DNA of 37,843 nucleotides. Source: CAYZED01 sp964477445 (GTDB taxonomy: Bacteria > Bacillota > Clostridia > Lutisporales > Lutisporaceae). How positions within the stretch are numbered: the stretch's first letter is position 1; each line of letters begins with the position of its first letter. The notes beneath the pieces were generated by a model. That model saw nothing but the letters and a program-made list of their open reading frames with translations. It was not told where the DNA came from and ran no database searches. The DNA lies in the NCBI GenBank assembly GCA_964477445.1, contig CAYZED010000024.1, positions 1-37,843 on the forward strand. The letters run 5' to 3'. The translations under genes were made by a program, and so were the position numbers. Positions 1 through 7,630 of the stretch are shown one piece after another.

Positions 1-83
1 CTATAGAAGAAGGACTCAGATTCGCTATTAGAGAAGGTGGAAGAACAGTTGGAGCGGGTGCGGTTGCATCTATTATTGCTTAG
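1..83 (+). CDS. tuf: Elongation factor Tu, C-terminal end (partial)
   Basis: The window opens inside a reading frame (codons start at base 3) that reads IEEGLRFAIREGGRTVGAGA and ends at TAG 81-83. This matches the conserved C-terminal beta-barrel strand of EF-Tu, the GTPase that delivers aminoacyl-tRNA to the ribosome. Only about 26 residues are visible. Its place directly upstream of rpsJ is the usual Bacillota order (fusA-tuf-S10 operon). A hairpin at 120-149 follows, so the S10 operon probably has its own promoter. Confidence 0.93.
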   Translation, partial: IEEGLRFAIREGGRTVGAGAVASIIA

Positions 84-119
84 TAATTAGTCACGCAGTA
101 TTTAGTATAAAAAACTTAT

Positions 120-149
120 CTGAAGGTCAGGCGTAGGTCTGACCTTCAG
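120..149 (+). terminator. Hairpin after tuf, probable terminator
   Basis: A perfect 11-bp inverted repeat (CTGAAGGTCAG 120-130, CTGACCTTCAG 139-149) encloses an 8-nt loop, 37 bases after the tuf stop. The T-tract behind it is short (TTTG), so termination may be incomplete and some readthrough into the S10 operon is possible. Confidence 0.6.
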
Positions 150-208
150 TTTGAAAAAAGGACTAAAAAAATATCTAAAAAAAATATTTTGAAATCATTA
201 AAATACTA

Positions 209-235
209 TTGCATTTGTTTGCAATATATTATAAA
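209..235 (+). promoter_or_regulatory. Candidate S10-operon promoter
   Basis: TTGCAT (209-214) and TATAAA (230-235) are separated by 15 bp in a very AT-rich stretch between the tuf hairpin and the structured leader. The short spacer makes this a moderate candidate. ATTGCA (208-213) and TGCAAT (220-225) also form a small inverted repeat over the same bases. Transcription from here would start near 242, where the GC-richer, foldable leader begins. Confidence 0.35.
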
Positions 236-241
236 CTAGTT

Positions 242-470
242 AAGGTTGAGAAACTATGCGTGCTATGAAGTGTGAGGTTGCAGGCGCCATGCCTGGTTAT
301 TCATACTGAGCAATGCCCGAGCCTTGAGCCGGGCGACTCTTATCAATTATATGTTATTTGGTGTGCGAGTAATCGCGCAGTTGCAAAAAAACTGTGACAC
401 ACCCGGCAGCGTGTATGAGATGATGGAGCTGCACATTAGATTTTTCAAAGGTGCAATGAAAAGGAGGGAA
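242..470 (+). promoter_or_regulatory. Structured 5' leader of the S10 operon
   Basis: This non-coding stretch of about 235 nt before rpsJ is GC-richer than its surroundings and folds into several elements. There is a hairpin CAGGC/GCCTG (281-285 with 291-295) and another GCCCG/CGGGC (315-319 with 330-334). A three-way junction is closed by GGTGTG/CACACC (360-365 with 398-403) and holds GCGA/TCGC (365-368 with 373-376) and CAGTT/AACTG (378-382 with 390-394). A last stem TGCAC/GTGCA (430-434 with 451-455) sits just before the AAGGAGGG site of rpsJ. No long ORF fits. Leaders of ribosomal operons often bind one of their own products; here the ligand is unknown. Confidence 0.6.
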
Positions 471-477
471 TAAAAAA

Positions 478-786
478 ATGGCAAAGCAGAAAATTAGAAT
501 CAGGTTAAAGGCATACGAAGCAAGCTTGATTGACCAATCTGCAGAAAAGATCGTAGAAACTGCGAAAAGAACAGGGGCAAAGGTTTCAGGGCCTGTACCA
601 CTTCCGACTGAGAAGGAAATCATAACAATCCTCAGAGCGGTTCATAAGTACAAGGACTCGAGAGAACAGTTTGAGATGAGAACTCATAAGAGACTTATCG
701 ATATACTTAACCCGACACCAAAAACTGTAGATTCGCTAATGAAACTCGATCTTCCAGCTGGTGTTGACATCGAAATCAAACTGTAG
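478..786 (+). CDS. rpsJ: 30S ribosomal protein S10
   Basis: S10 (102 aa, the usual length) is a 30S head protein that also serves as NusE in transcription antitermination. The sequence shows the typical start MAKQKIRIRLKAYEA, the central loop segment with SGPVPLPTEK, and the end LPAGVDIEIKL. The ATG follows AAGGAGGG (461-468) at good spacing. It is the first gene of the S10 operon, behind the long folded leader, and is separated from rplC by 88 nt containing two hairpins. Confidence 0.98.
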   Translation: MAKQKIRIRLKAYEASLIDQSAEKIVETAKRTGAKVSGPVPLPTEKEIITILRAVHKYKDSREQFEMRTHKRLIDILNPTPKTVDSLMKLDLPAGVDIEIKL

Positions 787-800
787 GCGTAAATTTCAAA

Positions 801-848
801 TATCTATATATATAGGTATTCTGGATTTAGTATGACCGCTTGTCGGTC
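801..848 (+). promoter_or_regulatory. Two hairpins between rpsJ and rplC
   Basis: The 88-nt intercistronic gap has an AU-rich stem (801-807 with 812-818, one G-U pair) and a perfect GACCG/CGGTC hairpin (834-838 with 844-848, loop CTTGT). Neither is followed by a T-run, so these are not intrinsic terminators. They may mark RNA processing or translational control of rplC, whose Shine-Dalgarno site GGAGGTG lies just downstream. Confidence 0.4.
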
Positions 849-874
849 CGCTGTAAATTACGGAGGTGTAGAAA

Positions 875-1534
875 ATGAAGAAAGCCATTCTTGGCAGAAA
901 AATCGGGATGACTCAAGTGTTTGATAACACTGGAAGAGCAGTTCCTGTAACAGTAATTGAAGCCACTCCTAACGTGGTGGTTCAGAAAAAAACTGAAAAA
1001 AACGAAGGTTATGAAGCCATCCAGGTTGGATTTGGTGACGTAAAAGAGAAGCTTAAGAAAGTGCAAGGTAAGGTAGTGTCAAGCATCACCAAGCCTATGA
1101 AAGGTCACTTCAAGAAAGCTGGCGTAGACGTTAAGAAATATCTAAGAGAGTTTAAACTTGAAGATGTCAGCGCTTACGAAGTAGGTCAGGAAATCAAAGT
1201 TGATGCTTTTGCTGAAGGTGAAAGAGTTGACATTAGTGGTTTCTCAAAAGGTAAAGGATTTGCCGGCACTATCAAAAGATATAACGGTAAAAGAGGTCGT
1301 ATGACACACGGCTCAAAATTCCACAGAGCACCAGGTTCTATGGGCGCATCGTCAGATCCGTCAAGAACATTCCCAGGAAAGAAACTTCCTGGCCATATGG
1401 GTGCTGAGAACGTAACAGTTCAGAACCTCGAAGTAGTAAGGGTCGATCTCGAGAAAAACGTAATTCTTGTCAAAGGCGGCGTTCCAGGAATCAGGGGAGC
1501 ACTCGTCATGATTAAGAACACCGTTAAGGCTTAA
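875..1534 (+). CDS. rplC: 50S ribosomal protein L3
   Basis: L3 (219 aa) is an early-assembly 23S rRNA-binding protein whose long loop reaches toward the peptidyl-transferase centre. The N-terminus MKKAILGRKIGMTQVF is diagnostic. The central extension around KRGRMTHGSKFHRAPGSMG, followed by PGKKLPGHMG, is the conserved rRNA-contacting loop, which includes the Gln/His methylation region of other L3 proteins. The ATG has a CGGAGGTG site. rplD follows after 24 nt. Confidence 0.98.
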   Translation: MKKAILGRKIGMTQVFDNTGRAVPVTVIEATPNVVVQKKTEKNEGYEAIQVGFGDVKEKLKKVQGKVVSSITKPMKGHFKKAGVDVKKYLREFKLEDVSAYEVGQEIKVDAFAEGERVDISGFSKGKGFAGTIKRYNGKRGRMTHGSKFHRAPGSMGASSDPSRTFPGKKLPGHMGAENVTVQNLEVVRVDLEKNVILVKGGVPGIRGALVMIKNTVKA

Positions 1535-1558
1535 TCGCTATAGAAAGGAGGATGCATT

Positions 1559-2182
1559 ATGCCTAAAGTAGCAGTATTAAATACAACTGGAAAACAAGTA
1601 GGAGACATTGAACTCTCCGAAAATATATTCGGTGCTGAAGTTAACATTGAAGCCATGCATCAGATAGTTAAAATGTATCTCGCAAATCAGAGACAAGGCA
1701 CTCAGTCAACACTCACCAGAGCGGAAGTTCGTGGAGGAGGAATTAAGCCTTGGAAACAGAAGGGCACAGGACGCGCTAGACAAGGATCCACAAGATCACC
1801 ACAGTGGAAAAATGGGGGTATTGTTTTCGCACCAAAGCCTAGAAGTTACAGATACACTGTACCTAAGAAGATAAAGAGAATAGCTATGAAATCCGCTTTA
1901 TCCTCAAAGGTAATTGATAACAACCTTATCGTAATTGATCAGCTTGCATTCGAAATCCCAAAAACAAAGGATGGTGTTAGCATACTGAAAGCCCTTAATA
2001 TCACAGGAAAAACTTTAGTGGTATTAGCGGAAAAAAACGAAAATGTTGAAAAAACACTTAGAAACATTCCTGGAGTTACTGTTTCCTTAGTTAACACAAT
2101 AAATGTTTATGACATTCTTAACCATGGGAAATTCGTTATTACACAGGACGCAGTTAAGAAAGTTGAGGAGGTGTACGTATAA
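1559..2182 (+). CDS. rplD: 50S ribosomal protein L4
   Basis: L4 (207 aa, normal) binds 23S rRNA, and its extended loop lines the peptide exit tunnel. The loop appears here as the basic stretch around GGGIKPWKQKGTGRARQGS, the site of macrolide-resistance changes in other bacteria. In gammaproteobacteria L4 represses its own operon; whether it uses the leader at 242-470 here is untested. The stop codon overlaps the rplW start by one base (TAATG), so the two genes are translationally coupled. Confidence 0.98.
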   Translation: MPKVAVLNTTGKQVGDIELSENIFGAEVNIEAMHQIVKMYLANQRQGTQSTLTRAEVRGGGIKPWKQKGTGRARQGSTRSPQWKNGGIVFAPKPRSYRYTVPKKIKRIAMKSALSSKVIDNNLIVIDQLAFEIPKTKDGVSILKALNITGKTLVVLAEKNENVEKTLRNIPGVTVSLVNTINVYDILNHGKFVITQDAVKKVEEVYV

Positions 2183-2469
2183 TGAATGCTTATGATATTA
2201 TCAGAAAACCTGTTATTACAGAAAAGAGCATGAGTGAAATGGGTGATAAGAAGTACACCTTTATCGTGCACGTTGACGCAAATAAAACACAAATAAAAAA
2301 CGCCGTAGAAGAAATATTCAAAGTTAAAGTTGAAAAAGTAAACACAATTCAAATGCTTGGTAAAATGAAGAAACAGGGAAGATTTGAAGGCAGAAGAGCC
2401 AGCTTCAAAAAAGCAATTGTTAAGCTTACAACTGAGAGCAAGGGCATTGAATTCTTCGAAGGCCTGTAA
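2182..2469 (+). CDS. rplW: 50S ribosomal protein L23
   Basis: L23 (95 aa) lies at the tunnel exit and docks trigger factor and SRP. The start MNAYDIIRKPVITEKSM and the segment FIVHVDANKTQIKNAVEEIF are characteristic. The end FFEGL is typical of Gram-positive L23. Its ATG shares a base with the rplD stop, and GAGGAGGTG within rplD (2164-2172) serves as the ribosome-binding site. Confidence 0.98.
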   Translation: MNAYDIIRKPVITEKSMSEMGDKKYTFIVHVDANKTQIKNAVEEIFKVKVEKVNTIQMLGKMKKQGRFEGRRASFKKAIVKLTTESKGIEFFEGL

Positions 2470-2494
2470 ACCTGAGTTAAGGAGGAGATAAAAA

Positions 2495-3328
2495 ATGGCA
2501 TTAAGAAAATATAATCCGACCTCTCCGGGCAGGCGCTTCATGACGGTTTCTACTTTTGAAGAAATCACAAAGACAGTACCGGAAAAGTCCCTTACTGAGA
2601 TTGTTACTCGTAAGGCTGGAAGAAACAACCAGGGGAAAATCACTGTTAGACATCAAGGTGGTGGACATAAGAAGAAATACAGAATTATTGACTTTAAACG
2701 AAATAAGATGGATGTGCCAGCTAATGTAGCAGCTATTGAATATGATCCTTGCAGATCTGCTAGAATTGCATTATTACATTATGTTGACGGCGCAAAAACT
2801 TACATCGTTGCACCACATGGTCTTAAAGTTGGAGACACAATAGTAACTTCGACATCTGCGGATATTAAAGTTGGAAATTGTCTACCACTTAGGAACATTC
2901 CTGTCGGTACTATCATTCACAACATTGAACTAAAAGCCGGTAAAGGGGCTCAGCTTGTTAGATCAGCTGGTAACTTTGCACAGTTAATGGCTAAAGAAGG
3001 AGACTATGCACAAGTTAGACTCCCTTCCAGTGAAGTTAGAATGATTAGAATCGAATGTAAAGCTACTATCGGACAAGTCGGAAATCTTGATCATGAAAAC
3101 ATTAGAATTGGTAACGCAGGAAGAAACAGACACATGGGATGGAGACCTACAGTTAGAGGTTCAGTAATGAATCCTTGCGATCATCCACATGGTGGAGGAG
3201 AAGGTAGATCACCTATCGGACGTCCAGGTCCAGTTTCACCTTGGGGTAAACCAACTCTCGGTTATAAGACAAGAAATAATAAGAAAGCTTCTACGAAGTT
3301 TATTGTTAAGAGAAGAAATCAGAAGTAG
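2495..3328 (+). CDS. rplB: 50S ribosomal protein L2
   Basis: L2 (277 aa) is a primary 23S rRNA binder needed for subunit association and peptidyl-transferase activity. It begins MALRKYNPTSPGRRF and has the OB-fold/SH3 core. It ends with the hallmark NPCDHPHGGGEGRSPIGRPG, containing the conserved histidine near the catalytic centre. The site AAGGAGGAG precedes the ATG. rpsS starts 44 nt downstream. Confidence 0.98.
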   Translation: MALRKYNPTSPGRRFMTVSTFEEITKTVPEKSLTEIVTRKAGRNNQGKITVRHQGGGHKKKYRIIDFKRNKMDVPANVAAIEYDPCRSARIALLHYVDGAKTYIVAPHGLKVGDTIVTSTSADIKVGNCLPLRNIPVGTIIHNIELKAGKGAQLVRSAGNFAQLMAKEGDYAQVRLPSSEVRMIRIECKATIGQVGNLDHENIRIGNAGRNRHMGWRPTVRGSVMNPCDHPHGGGEGRSPIGRPGPVSPWGKPTLGYKTRNNKKASTKFIVKRRNQK

Positions 3329-3372
3329 AATACATTTGAATCGATTGAACAGATGTGAAAGGAGGCAAATCA

Positions 3373-3654
3373 ATGAGCCGTTCCACTAAAAAAGGACCAT
3401 TTATTTCAGAAAAGCTTTTAAACAAAATTGTTGAAATGAACAATGAGAATAAAAAGATCGTAATAAAGACTTGGTCCAGAAGTTCCACAATATTCCCAGA
3501 CATGGTTGGACATACAATTGCAGTTCACGATGGCAGAAAGCACGTTCCAGTGTATGTGACAGAGGATATGGTAGGCCACAAACTTGGTGAGTTTGCTCCT
3601 ACAAGGACATACAAAGGTCATGCAGGTTCTGAAAAATCATCAGGACTTAGATAA
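3373..3654 (+). CDS. rpsS: 30S ribosomal protein S19
   Basis: S19 (93 aa) pairs with S13 in the 30S head near the A-site tRNA. MSRSTKKGPF is the canonical start. An in-frame upstream ATG (3355) would add six residues encoded by the Shine-Dalgarno region itself (AAAGGAGG, 3358-3365), so 3373 is chosen. The body GHTIAVHDGRKHVPVYVTEDM is fully typical. Confidence 0.98.
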   Translation: MSRSTKKGPFISEKLLNKIVEMNNENKKIVIKTWSRSSTIFPDMVGHTIAVHDGRKHVPVYVTEDMVGHKLGEFAPTRTYKGHAGSEKSSGLR

Positions 3655-3685
3655 TATAAGGTTTCAGTGAAAGGAGGTTTATCCT

Positions 3686-4018
3686 GTGGAAGCAAGAGCT
3701 ATTTTAAGATATGTAAGAATTTCCTCAAGGAAAGTTAACATAGTAAATAACTTGATCAGAGGCAAGAAGGTTGCAGATGCCTTCTCAATCCTTAAGTTCA
3801 CGCCTAAAGCAGCATCGCCGATTCTCGAGAAGATTCTCAAGTCAGCAGTTGCGAATGCCGAAAACAACCACAATATGAACGTAGATAATTTAATCGTTTC
3901 TGAGATATATGCAACTCAGGGACCGACTCTAAAACGTTTCATGGCGAGAGCGCAGGGTAGAGGAGTTAGTATACTTAAGAGATCAAGCCACATTACAGTG
4001 GTTGTAAAAGAAAAGTAG
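3686..4018 (+). CDS. rplV: 50S ribosomal protein L22
   Basis: L22 (110 aa) spans the large subunit and contributes a beta-hairpin to the exit tunnel. The sequence runs from MEARAILRYVRISSRKV to the hairpin AQGRGVSILKRSSHITVVV. Translation starts at GTG 3686 after AAAGGAGG. The hairpin has the normal length with no macrolide-resistance-type insertion or deletion obvious by eye. Confidence 0.97.
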   Translation: MEARAILRYVRISSRKVNIVNNLIRGKKVADAFSILKFTPKAASPILEKILKSAVANAENNHNMNVDNLIVSEIYATQGPTLKRFMARAQGRGVSILKRSSHITVVVKEK

Positions 4019-4036
4019 AGTAAAGGAGGTTTTATA

Positions 4037-4738
4037 GTGGGCCAGAAGGTTAATCCACATGGGTTTAGAGTTGGTGTAATTAAGGATTGGAGTACTAGAT
4101 GGTATGCAAACAAGAAAACGTTTGCAGGCTTCCTTTTAGAAGATTACAAAATCAGGGAGTACCTCAAACCAAGACTTTATAGTGCTGGTATAAGCAAGAT
4201 AGAGATTGAAAGAACTGCCGGAAAAATCAAAGTTAATATCTTTACAGCAAAACCTGGTATGGTTATTGGTAAAGGCGGAGCCGGTATCGAAAACTTAAAG
4301 AAACAGCTTGAAATATTAACAGCGAATAAAGCAGTAAACATTAATATTAATGAAATCAAGTCACCAGAAATGGATGCACAATTGGTTTCAGAAAATATTG
4401 CAGCTCAGCTCGAAAAACGTATTAGTTTTAGAAGAGCAATGAAACAAAGCATGCAAAGAACAATGAGAATGGGTGCTAAAGGTATAAAAACTATGTGCGC
4501 AGGTCGTTTAGGTGGAGCAGAAATCGCCAGAAGCGAATGGTACAGAGAAGGCACTATTCCACTGCAAACAATAAGAGCAGACATTGACTATGGCTTTGCT
4601 GAAGCTAACACCACATTTGGAAAAATTGGTGTAAAAGTATGGATCTATAAAGGTGAAATTCTTCCGAGTGCTAACAAGACGAAGCAGGAGGACAGGAGGA
4701 AAGCCGTAGGAACCCAGGTGGAAGGAGGAGAAGCTTAA
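4037..4738 (+). CDS. rpsC: 30S ribosomal protein S3
   Basis: S3 (233 aa) is a head protein at the mRNA entry channel. A KH type-2 domain is visible with the GXXG loop in MVIGKGGAGIENLKK (around residues 75-90). The C-terminal domain follows with RTMRMGAKGIKTMCAGRLGG. It starts at GTG 4037 after AAAGGAGG. Only one base separates its TAA from the rplP start, so the pair is coupled. Confidence 0.98.
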   Translation: MGQKVNPHGFRVGVIKDWSTRWYANKKTFAGFLLEDYKIREYLKPRLYSAGISKIEIERTAGKIKVNIFTAKPGMVIGKGGAGIENLKKQLEILTANKAVNININEIKSPEMDAQLVSENIAAQLEKRISFRRAMKQSMQRTMRMGAKGIKTMCAGRLGGAEIARSEWYREGTIPLQTIRADIDYGFAEANTTFGKIGVKVWIYKGEILPSANKTKQEDRRKAVGTQVEGGEA

Positions 4739-4739
4739 T

Positions 4740-5183
4740 ATGTTAATGCCTAAAAGAGTAAAACATCGCAGACAGATGAGAGGCAAAATGTCAGGGAAAG
4801 CTACTCGCGGAAACTTTGTTTCATATGGTGAGTACGGAATTATGGCAACTGAGCCAGCTTGGATAACAAGTAATCAGATAGAAGCAGCAAGACAGGCAAT
4901 GACTAGATACACTAAGAGGGGCGGGAAGTTCTGGATTAAGATATTCCCAGATAAACCAGTAACAAAGAAACCAGCTGAAACTCGAATGGGTTCAGGTAAA
5001 GGTGCTCCAGAGTTCTGGGTGGCTGTAGTTAAGCCAGGCAGAATAATGTTCGAAGTTGCCGGCGTTCCCGAAGAAGTTGCAAGAGAAGCATTTAGACTTG
5101 CAATACACAAGTTACCTGTAAAGTGCAAAATAGTAACTAAACAGGAATCTCTGGAAATGGTTGGTGAGACAAATGAAGGCTAA
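4740..5183 (+). CDS. rplP: 50S ribosomal protein L16
   Basis: L16 (147 aa) organises the tRNA-binding side of the central protuberance. The start MLMPKRVKHRRQMRGKMSG matches Bacillota L16. The alternative ATG at 4746 is less likely because the AAGGAGG at 4722-4728 is well spaced for 4740 and the MLMPKR form is common in the phylum. The conserved GSGKGAPEFWVAVVKPGRIMFE segment is present. Its 3' end overlaps the start of rpmC. Confidence 0.97.
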   Translation: MLMPKRVKHRRQMRGKMSGKATRGNFVSYGEYGIMATEPAWITSNQIEAARQAMTRYTKRGGKFWIKIFPDKPVTKKPAETRMGSGKGAPEFWVAVVKPGRIMFEVAGVPEEVAREAFRLAIHKLPVKCKIVTKQESLEMVGETNEG

Positions 5184-5379
5184 TAAAGTAAGAGATATGG
5201 ATAAAAAAGAACTCGAGCAGAAGCTTTATGAGCTTAAAGGTGAGCTTTTTAACCTCAGATTCCAAATGGCAACCGGTCAACTCGAAAATCCTATAAAAGT
5301 TAGGGATGTAAGAAAGTCAATCGCTGTTGTCAAGACAATTCTAAGGGAAAAGGAACTCATGTCTGCTGACGTTAAGTAA
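5173..5379 (+). CDS. rpmC: 50S ribosomal protein L29
   Basis: L29 (68 aa) is a small two-helix protein next to L23 at the tunnel exit. MKANKVRDMDKKELEQKL and ELFNLRFQMATGQLENP are hallmarks. The ATG at 5173 is chosen over in-frame TTG 5161 and GTG 5164 because it gives the family's N-terminus. The gene overlaps rplP by 11 nt, so its translation is likely coupled to L16. Confidence 0.95.
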   Translation: MKANKVRDMDKKELEQKLYELKGELFNLRFQMATGQLENPIKVRDVRKSIAVVKTILREKELMSADVK

Positions 5380-5396
5380 GAGAGGAGGTCAAAGCT

Positions 5397-5651
5397 GTGG
5401 AAAGAAATTATAGAAAAACCCGTGTTGGTAGAGTAGTTAGCGATAAAATGGATAAAACAGTTGTCGTTGCGATCGAAACATTGGTTCGACACCCACTCTA
5501 TGGCAAGTCTTTGAAGAGAACAACAAAGTTCAAGGCACATGATGAGCTTAATGAGTGTAAGACAGGCGATAAAGTAAAAATAATGGAAACTAGACCTCTC
5601 AGCAAGGACAAAAGATGGAGACTTGTTGAGATTCTCGAGAGAGCTAAGTAA
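5397..5651 (+). CDS. rpsQ: 30S ribosomal protein S17
   Basis: S17 (84 aa) is an OB-fold protein that binds 16S rRNA early in assembly. It starts at GTG 5397 behind GAGGAGG and reads MERNYRKTRVGRVVSDKMDKT, with the conserved HPLYGKSLKRT and GDKVKIMETRPLSKDKRW motifs. It lies 17 nt after rpmC and 23 nt before rplN. Confidence 0.97.
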   Translation: MERNYRKTRVGRVVSDKMDKTVVVAIETLVRHPLYGKSLKRTTKFKAHDELNECKTGDKVKIMETRPLSKDKRWRLVEILERAK

Positions 5652-5674
5652 AATCCGAAAGGAGGTTTTTATAC

Positions 5675-6043
5675 ATGATTCAGCAGGAAACTCGATTGTC
5701 TGTAGCTGATAATACAGGCGCGAAAGAAATTCTCTGCATACGTGTCCTCGGTGGTTCAAGAAGAAGATTCGGTAACATCGGAGATATAATAGTTGCTACA
5801 GTTAAAGATGCAACACCAGGCGGTGTTGTTAAAAAAGGTGACGTTGTCAAGGCAGTTATCGTAAGAAGTGTAAAGGGGCTAAGAAGAAAAGACGGCTCAT
5901 ATATAAAATTCGATGACAATGCGGCAGTAATAATAAAGGATGACAAACAGCCTAAGGGCACACGTATTTTTGGCCCAGTGGCTAGGGAGCTCAGAGATAG
6001 AGATTTCATGAAGATCGTATCTCTAGCACCTGAAGTACTGTAA
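5675..6043 (+). CDS. rplN: 50S ribosomal protein L14
   Basis: L14 (122 aa, exact family length) forms intersubunit contacts with the 30S and is the docking site of the silencing factor RsfS. MIQQETRLSVADNTGAKEILCIRVLGG and the C-terminal ELRDRDFMKIVSLAPEVL are canonical. It is preceded by AAAGGAGG. The gene ends 15 nt before rplX. Confidence 0.98.
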   Translation: MIQQETRLSVADNTGAKEILCIRVLGGSRRRFGNIGDIIVATVKDATPGGVVKKGDVVKAVIVRSVKGLRRKDGSYIKFDDNAAVIIKDDKQPKGTRIFGPVARELRDRDFMKIVSLAPEVL

Positions 6044-6058
6044 CAGGAGGTGTACAAA

Positions 6059-6391
6059 ATGGCAGAAACCAAAAAAATTCATGTTAAAAAAGGTGACACT
6101 GTTGTAGTCATCTCCGGAACAGATGCAGGAAAAAAAGCAAAAGTTCTGATCGCCATGCCTTCTGAACAAAAAGTACTTGTTGAAGGTATTCACATGGCCA
6201 CTAAACATAAAAAACCAAACAATAAGAATCAGCAGGGTGGGATAATTCATCAGGAGTCCCCACTTTCCAGCTCAAAAGTTATGCTTTATTGCGATAAATG
6301 CGAAAAAGGTGTAAGAGTAGGACACAAACTTCTGGCAGATAATAAGAAAATCAGAGTTTGCGCAAAGTGCGGCTTCGAGTTTGACAAATAG
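6059..6391 (+). CDS. rplX: 50S ribosomal protein L24 with C-terminal zinc ribbon
   Basis: L24 (110 aa) initiates 50S assembly. The KOW motif appears near the start (KKGDTVVVISGTDAGKKAKV). The C-terminal half carries CDKC and CAKCGFEF, two Cys pairs suited to bind zinc, as in many L24 proteins of this phylum. ATG 6059 follows AGGAGG (6045-6050). An in-frame GTG at 6050 lies inside that site and is rejected. Confidence 0.96.
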   Translation: MAETKKIHVKKGDTVVVISGTDAGKKAKVLIAMPSEQKVLVEGIHMATKHKKPNNKNQQGGIIHQESPLSSSKVMLYCDKCEKGVRVGHKLLADNKKIRVCAKCGFEFDK

Positions 6392-6415
6392 TAAAGCCGA
6401 AGGGAGGTAAAAAAT

Positions 6416-6955
6416 TTGACCAGACTTAAAGAAAAGTATGATAAAGAGGTAACTCCTGCAATGATGCAGAAGTTCCAGTATAAAACTGTTATGCAGGTTC
6501 CAAAATTAGAGAAAATCGTTATTAATATGGGACTTGGAGACACAAAGGATAACGCAAAGGGTATTGATGCAGCTGTTAGCGAACTAGCTACTATCGCAGG
6601 ACAGAAGCCAGTTATCACAAAAGCAAAAAAATCTGTTGCGACCTTTAAAGTTAGAGAGGGTATGAATATAGGCACTAAGGTTACACTCCGTGGTGCAAAA
6701 ATGTATGAATTCCTCGATAGACTCCTTAACATAGCCCTTCCACGCGTAAGAGACTTTAGAGGAGTTTCCTCAAAGGCTTTTGATGGTAGAGGAAACTATG
6801 CTTTAGGAATAAAGGAACAGCTTATCTTCCCTGAAATCGACTACGATAAGGTTGACAAGGTAAGAGGCATGGACATCATATTTGTCACAACGGCACAAAC
6901 TGATGAAGAAGCTAGAGAACTTCTCGGCCTTTTCGGAATGCCTTACGCCCACTAA
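6416..6955 (+). CDS. rplE: 50S ribosomal protein L5
   Basis: L5 (179 aa) binds 5S rRNA and contacts P-site tRNA in the central protuberance. The start is TTG 6416 (TTG-ACC-AGA, MTRLKEKYDKEV) after AGGGAGG. The family motifs VPKLEKIVINMGLGD, AKKSVATFKVREGM and RDFRGVSSKAFDGRGNY are intact. The C-terminal TTAQTDEEARELLGLFGMPY is typical. Confidence 0.97.
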   Translation: MTRLKEKYDKEVTPAMMQKFQYKTVMQVPKLEKIVINMGLGDTKDNAKGIDAAVSELATIAGQKPVITKAKKSVATFKVREGMNIGTKVTLRGAKMYEFLDRLLNIALPRVRDFRGVSSKAFDGRGNYALGIKEQLIFPEIDYDKVDKVRGMDIIFVTTAQTDEEARELLGLFGMPYAH

Positions 6956-6988
6956 TCTTATAAAAATCGAAAACAAGGAGGAAGAATC

Positions 6989-7174
6989 GTGGCTAAGAAA
7001 TCAATGATATTAAAACAACAGGCTGAGCAGAAGTACTCCACAAGAGCGTACAGTAGATGCAACATCTGTGGAAGACCTCATTCTGTTCTCAGAAAGTTTG
7101 GGATTTGCAGAATCTGTTTCAGAGAATTGGCTCATAAAGGTCAAATTCCTGGTGTGTGGAAAGCAAGCTGGTAA
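6989..7174 (+). CDS. rpsN: 30S ribosomal protein S14, zinc-binding type
   Basis: This is the short, zinc-dependent S14 (61 aa) rather than the long Cys-free paralogue. The ligands are two CxxC pairs, in RCNICGRPH and GICRICFRE. The end HKGQIPGVWKASW is canonical. Translation starts at GTG 6989 after AAGGAGG. S14 binds 16S rRNA in the 30S head. A zinc-only version implies a need for zinc unless a second copy exists elsewhere. Confidence 0.97.
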   Translation: MAKKSMILKQQAEQKYSTRAYSRCNICGRPHSVLRKFGICRICFRELAHKGQIPGVWKASW

Positions 7175-7207
7175 TAAGATCCTACAGTAAAAGGAGGTAT
7201 AAAGCTA

Positions 7208-7606
7208 ATGATAACTACAGACCCAATTGCTGATATGCTTACACGTATTAGGAATGCAAACATGGTTAAACACGAAATTGTTAATATTCCTACGTCTAAC
7301 ATAAAGAAAGCTATTGCGCAGATTTTATTAGAAGAAGGTTACATAAAAAAATTCGAAATAATTGAAGATGGAATTCAAGGGATGATAAAAGTTACCCTTA
7401 AATATGGCGCTAGCAAAGCAAAAGTAATTTCCGGACTAAAAAGAATCTCTAAGCCAGGTCTTAGAGTATATGCCAAGAAGGACGAAGTACCAAAGGTTCT
7501 CGGAGGACTCGGAACAGCTGTTATTTCTACTTCAAAAGGCATCATGTCTGACAAAAAAGCTAGACTTGAAGGTGTTGGCGGAGAAGTTCTTTGCTACATC
7601 TGGTAA
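7208..7606 (+). CDS. rpsH: 30S ribosomal protein S8
   Basis: S8 (132 aa) is a primary 16S rRNA binder in the platform; in E. coli it also represses the spc operon. MITTDPIADMLTRIRNA and the C-terminal GIMSDKKARLEGVGGEVLCYIW are canonical. It has an AAAGGAGG site and lies 33 nt after rpsN and 24 nt before rplF. Confidence 0.98.
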   Translation: MITTDPIADMLTRIRNANMVKHEIVNIPTSNIKKAIAQILLEEGYIKKFEIIEDGIQGMIKVTLKYGASKAKVISGLKRISKPGLRVYAKKDEVPKVLGGLGTAVISTSKGIMSDKKARLEGVGGEVLCYIW

Positions 7607-7630
7607 TTCTGATCAATAGGAGGTGTATAG

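Noticed and set aside
2107..2643. 178-codon minus-strand open frame over rplD-rplW-rplB
   Set aside because: It is antisense to three certain ribosomal genes, has no ribosome-binding site and shows no recognisable protein; the same holds for other antisense frames in the ribosomal region, such as 5277-5759 and 8388-8864.
3355..3372. Upstream ATG extending rpsS
   Set aside because: The added codons are the Shine-Dalgarno region itself and do not match S19 proteins.
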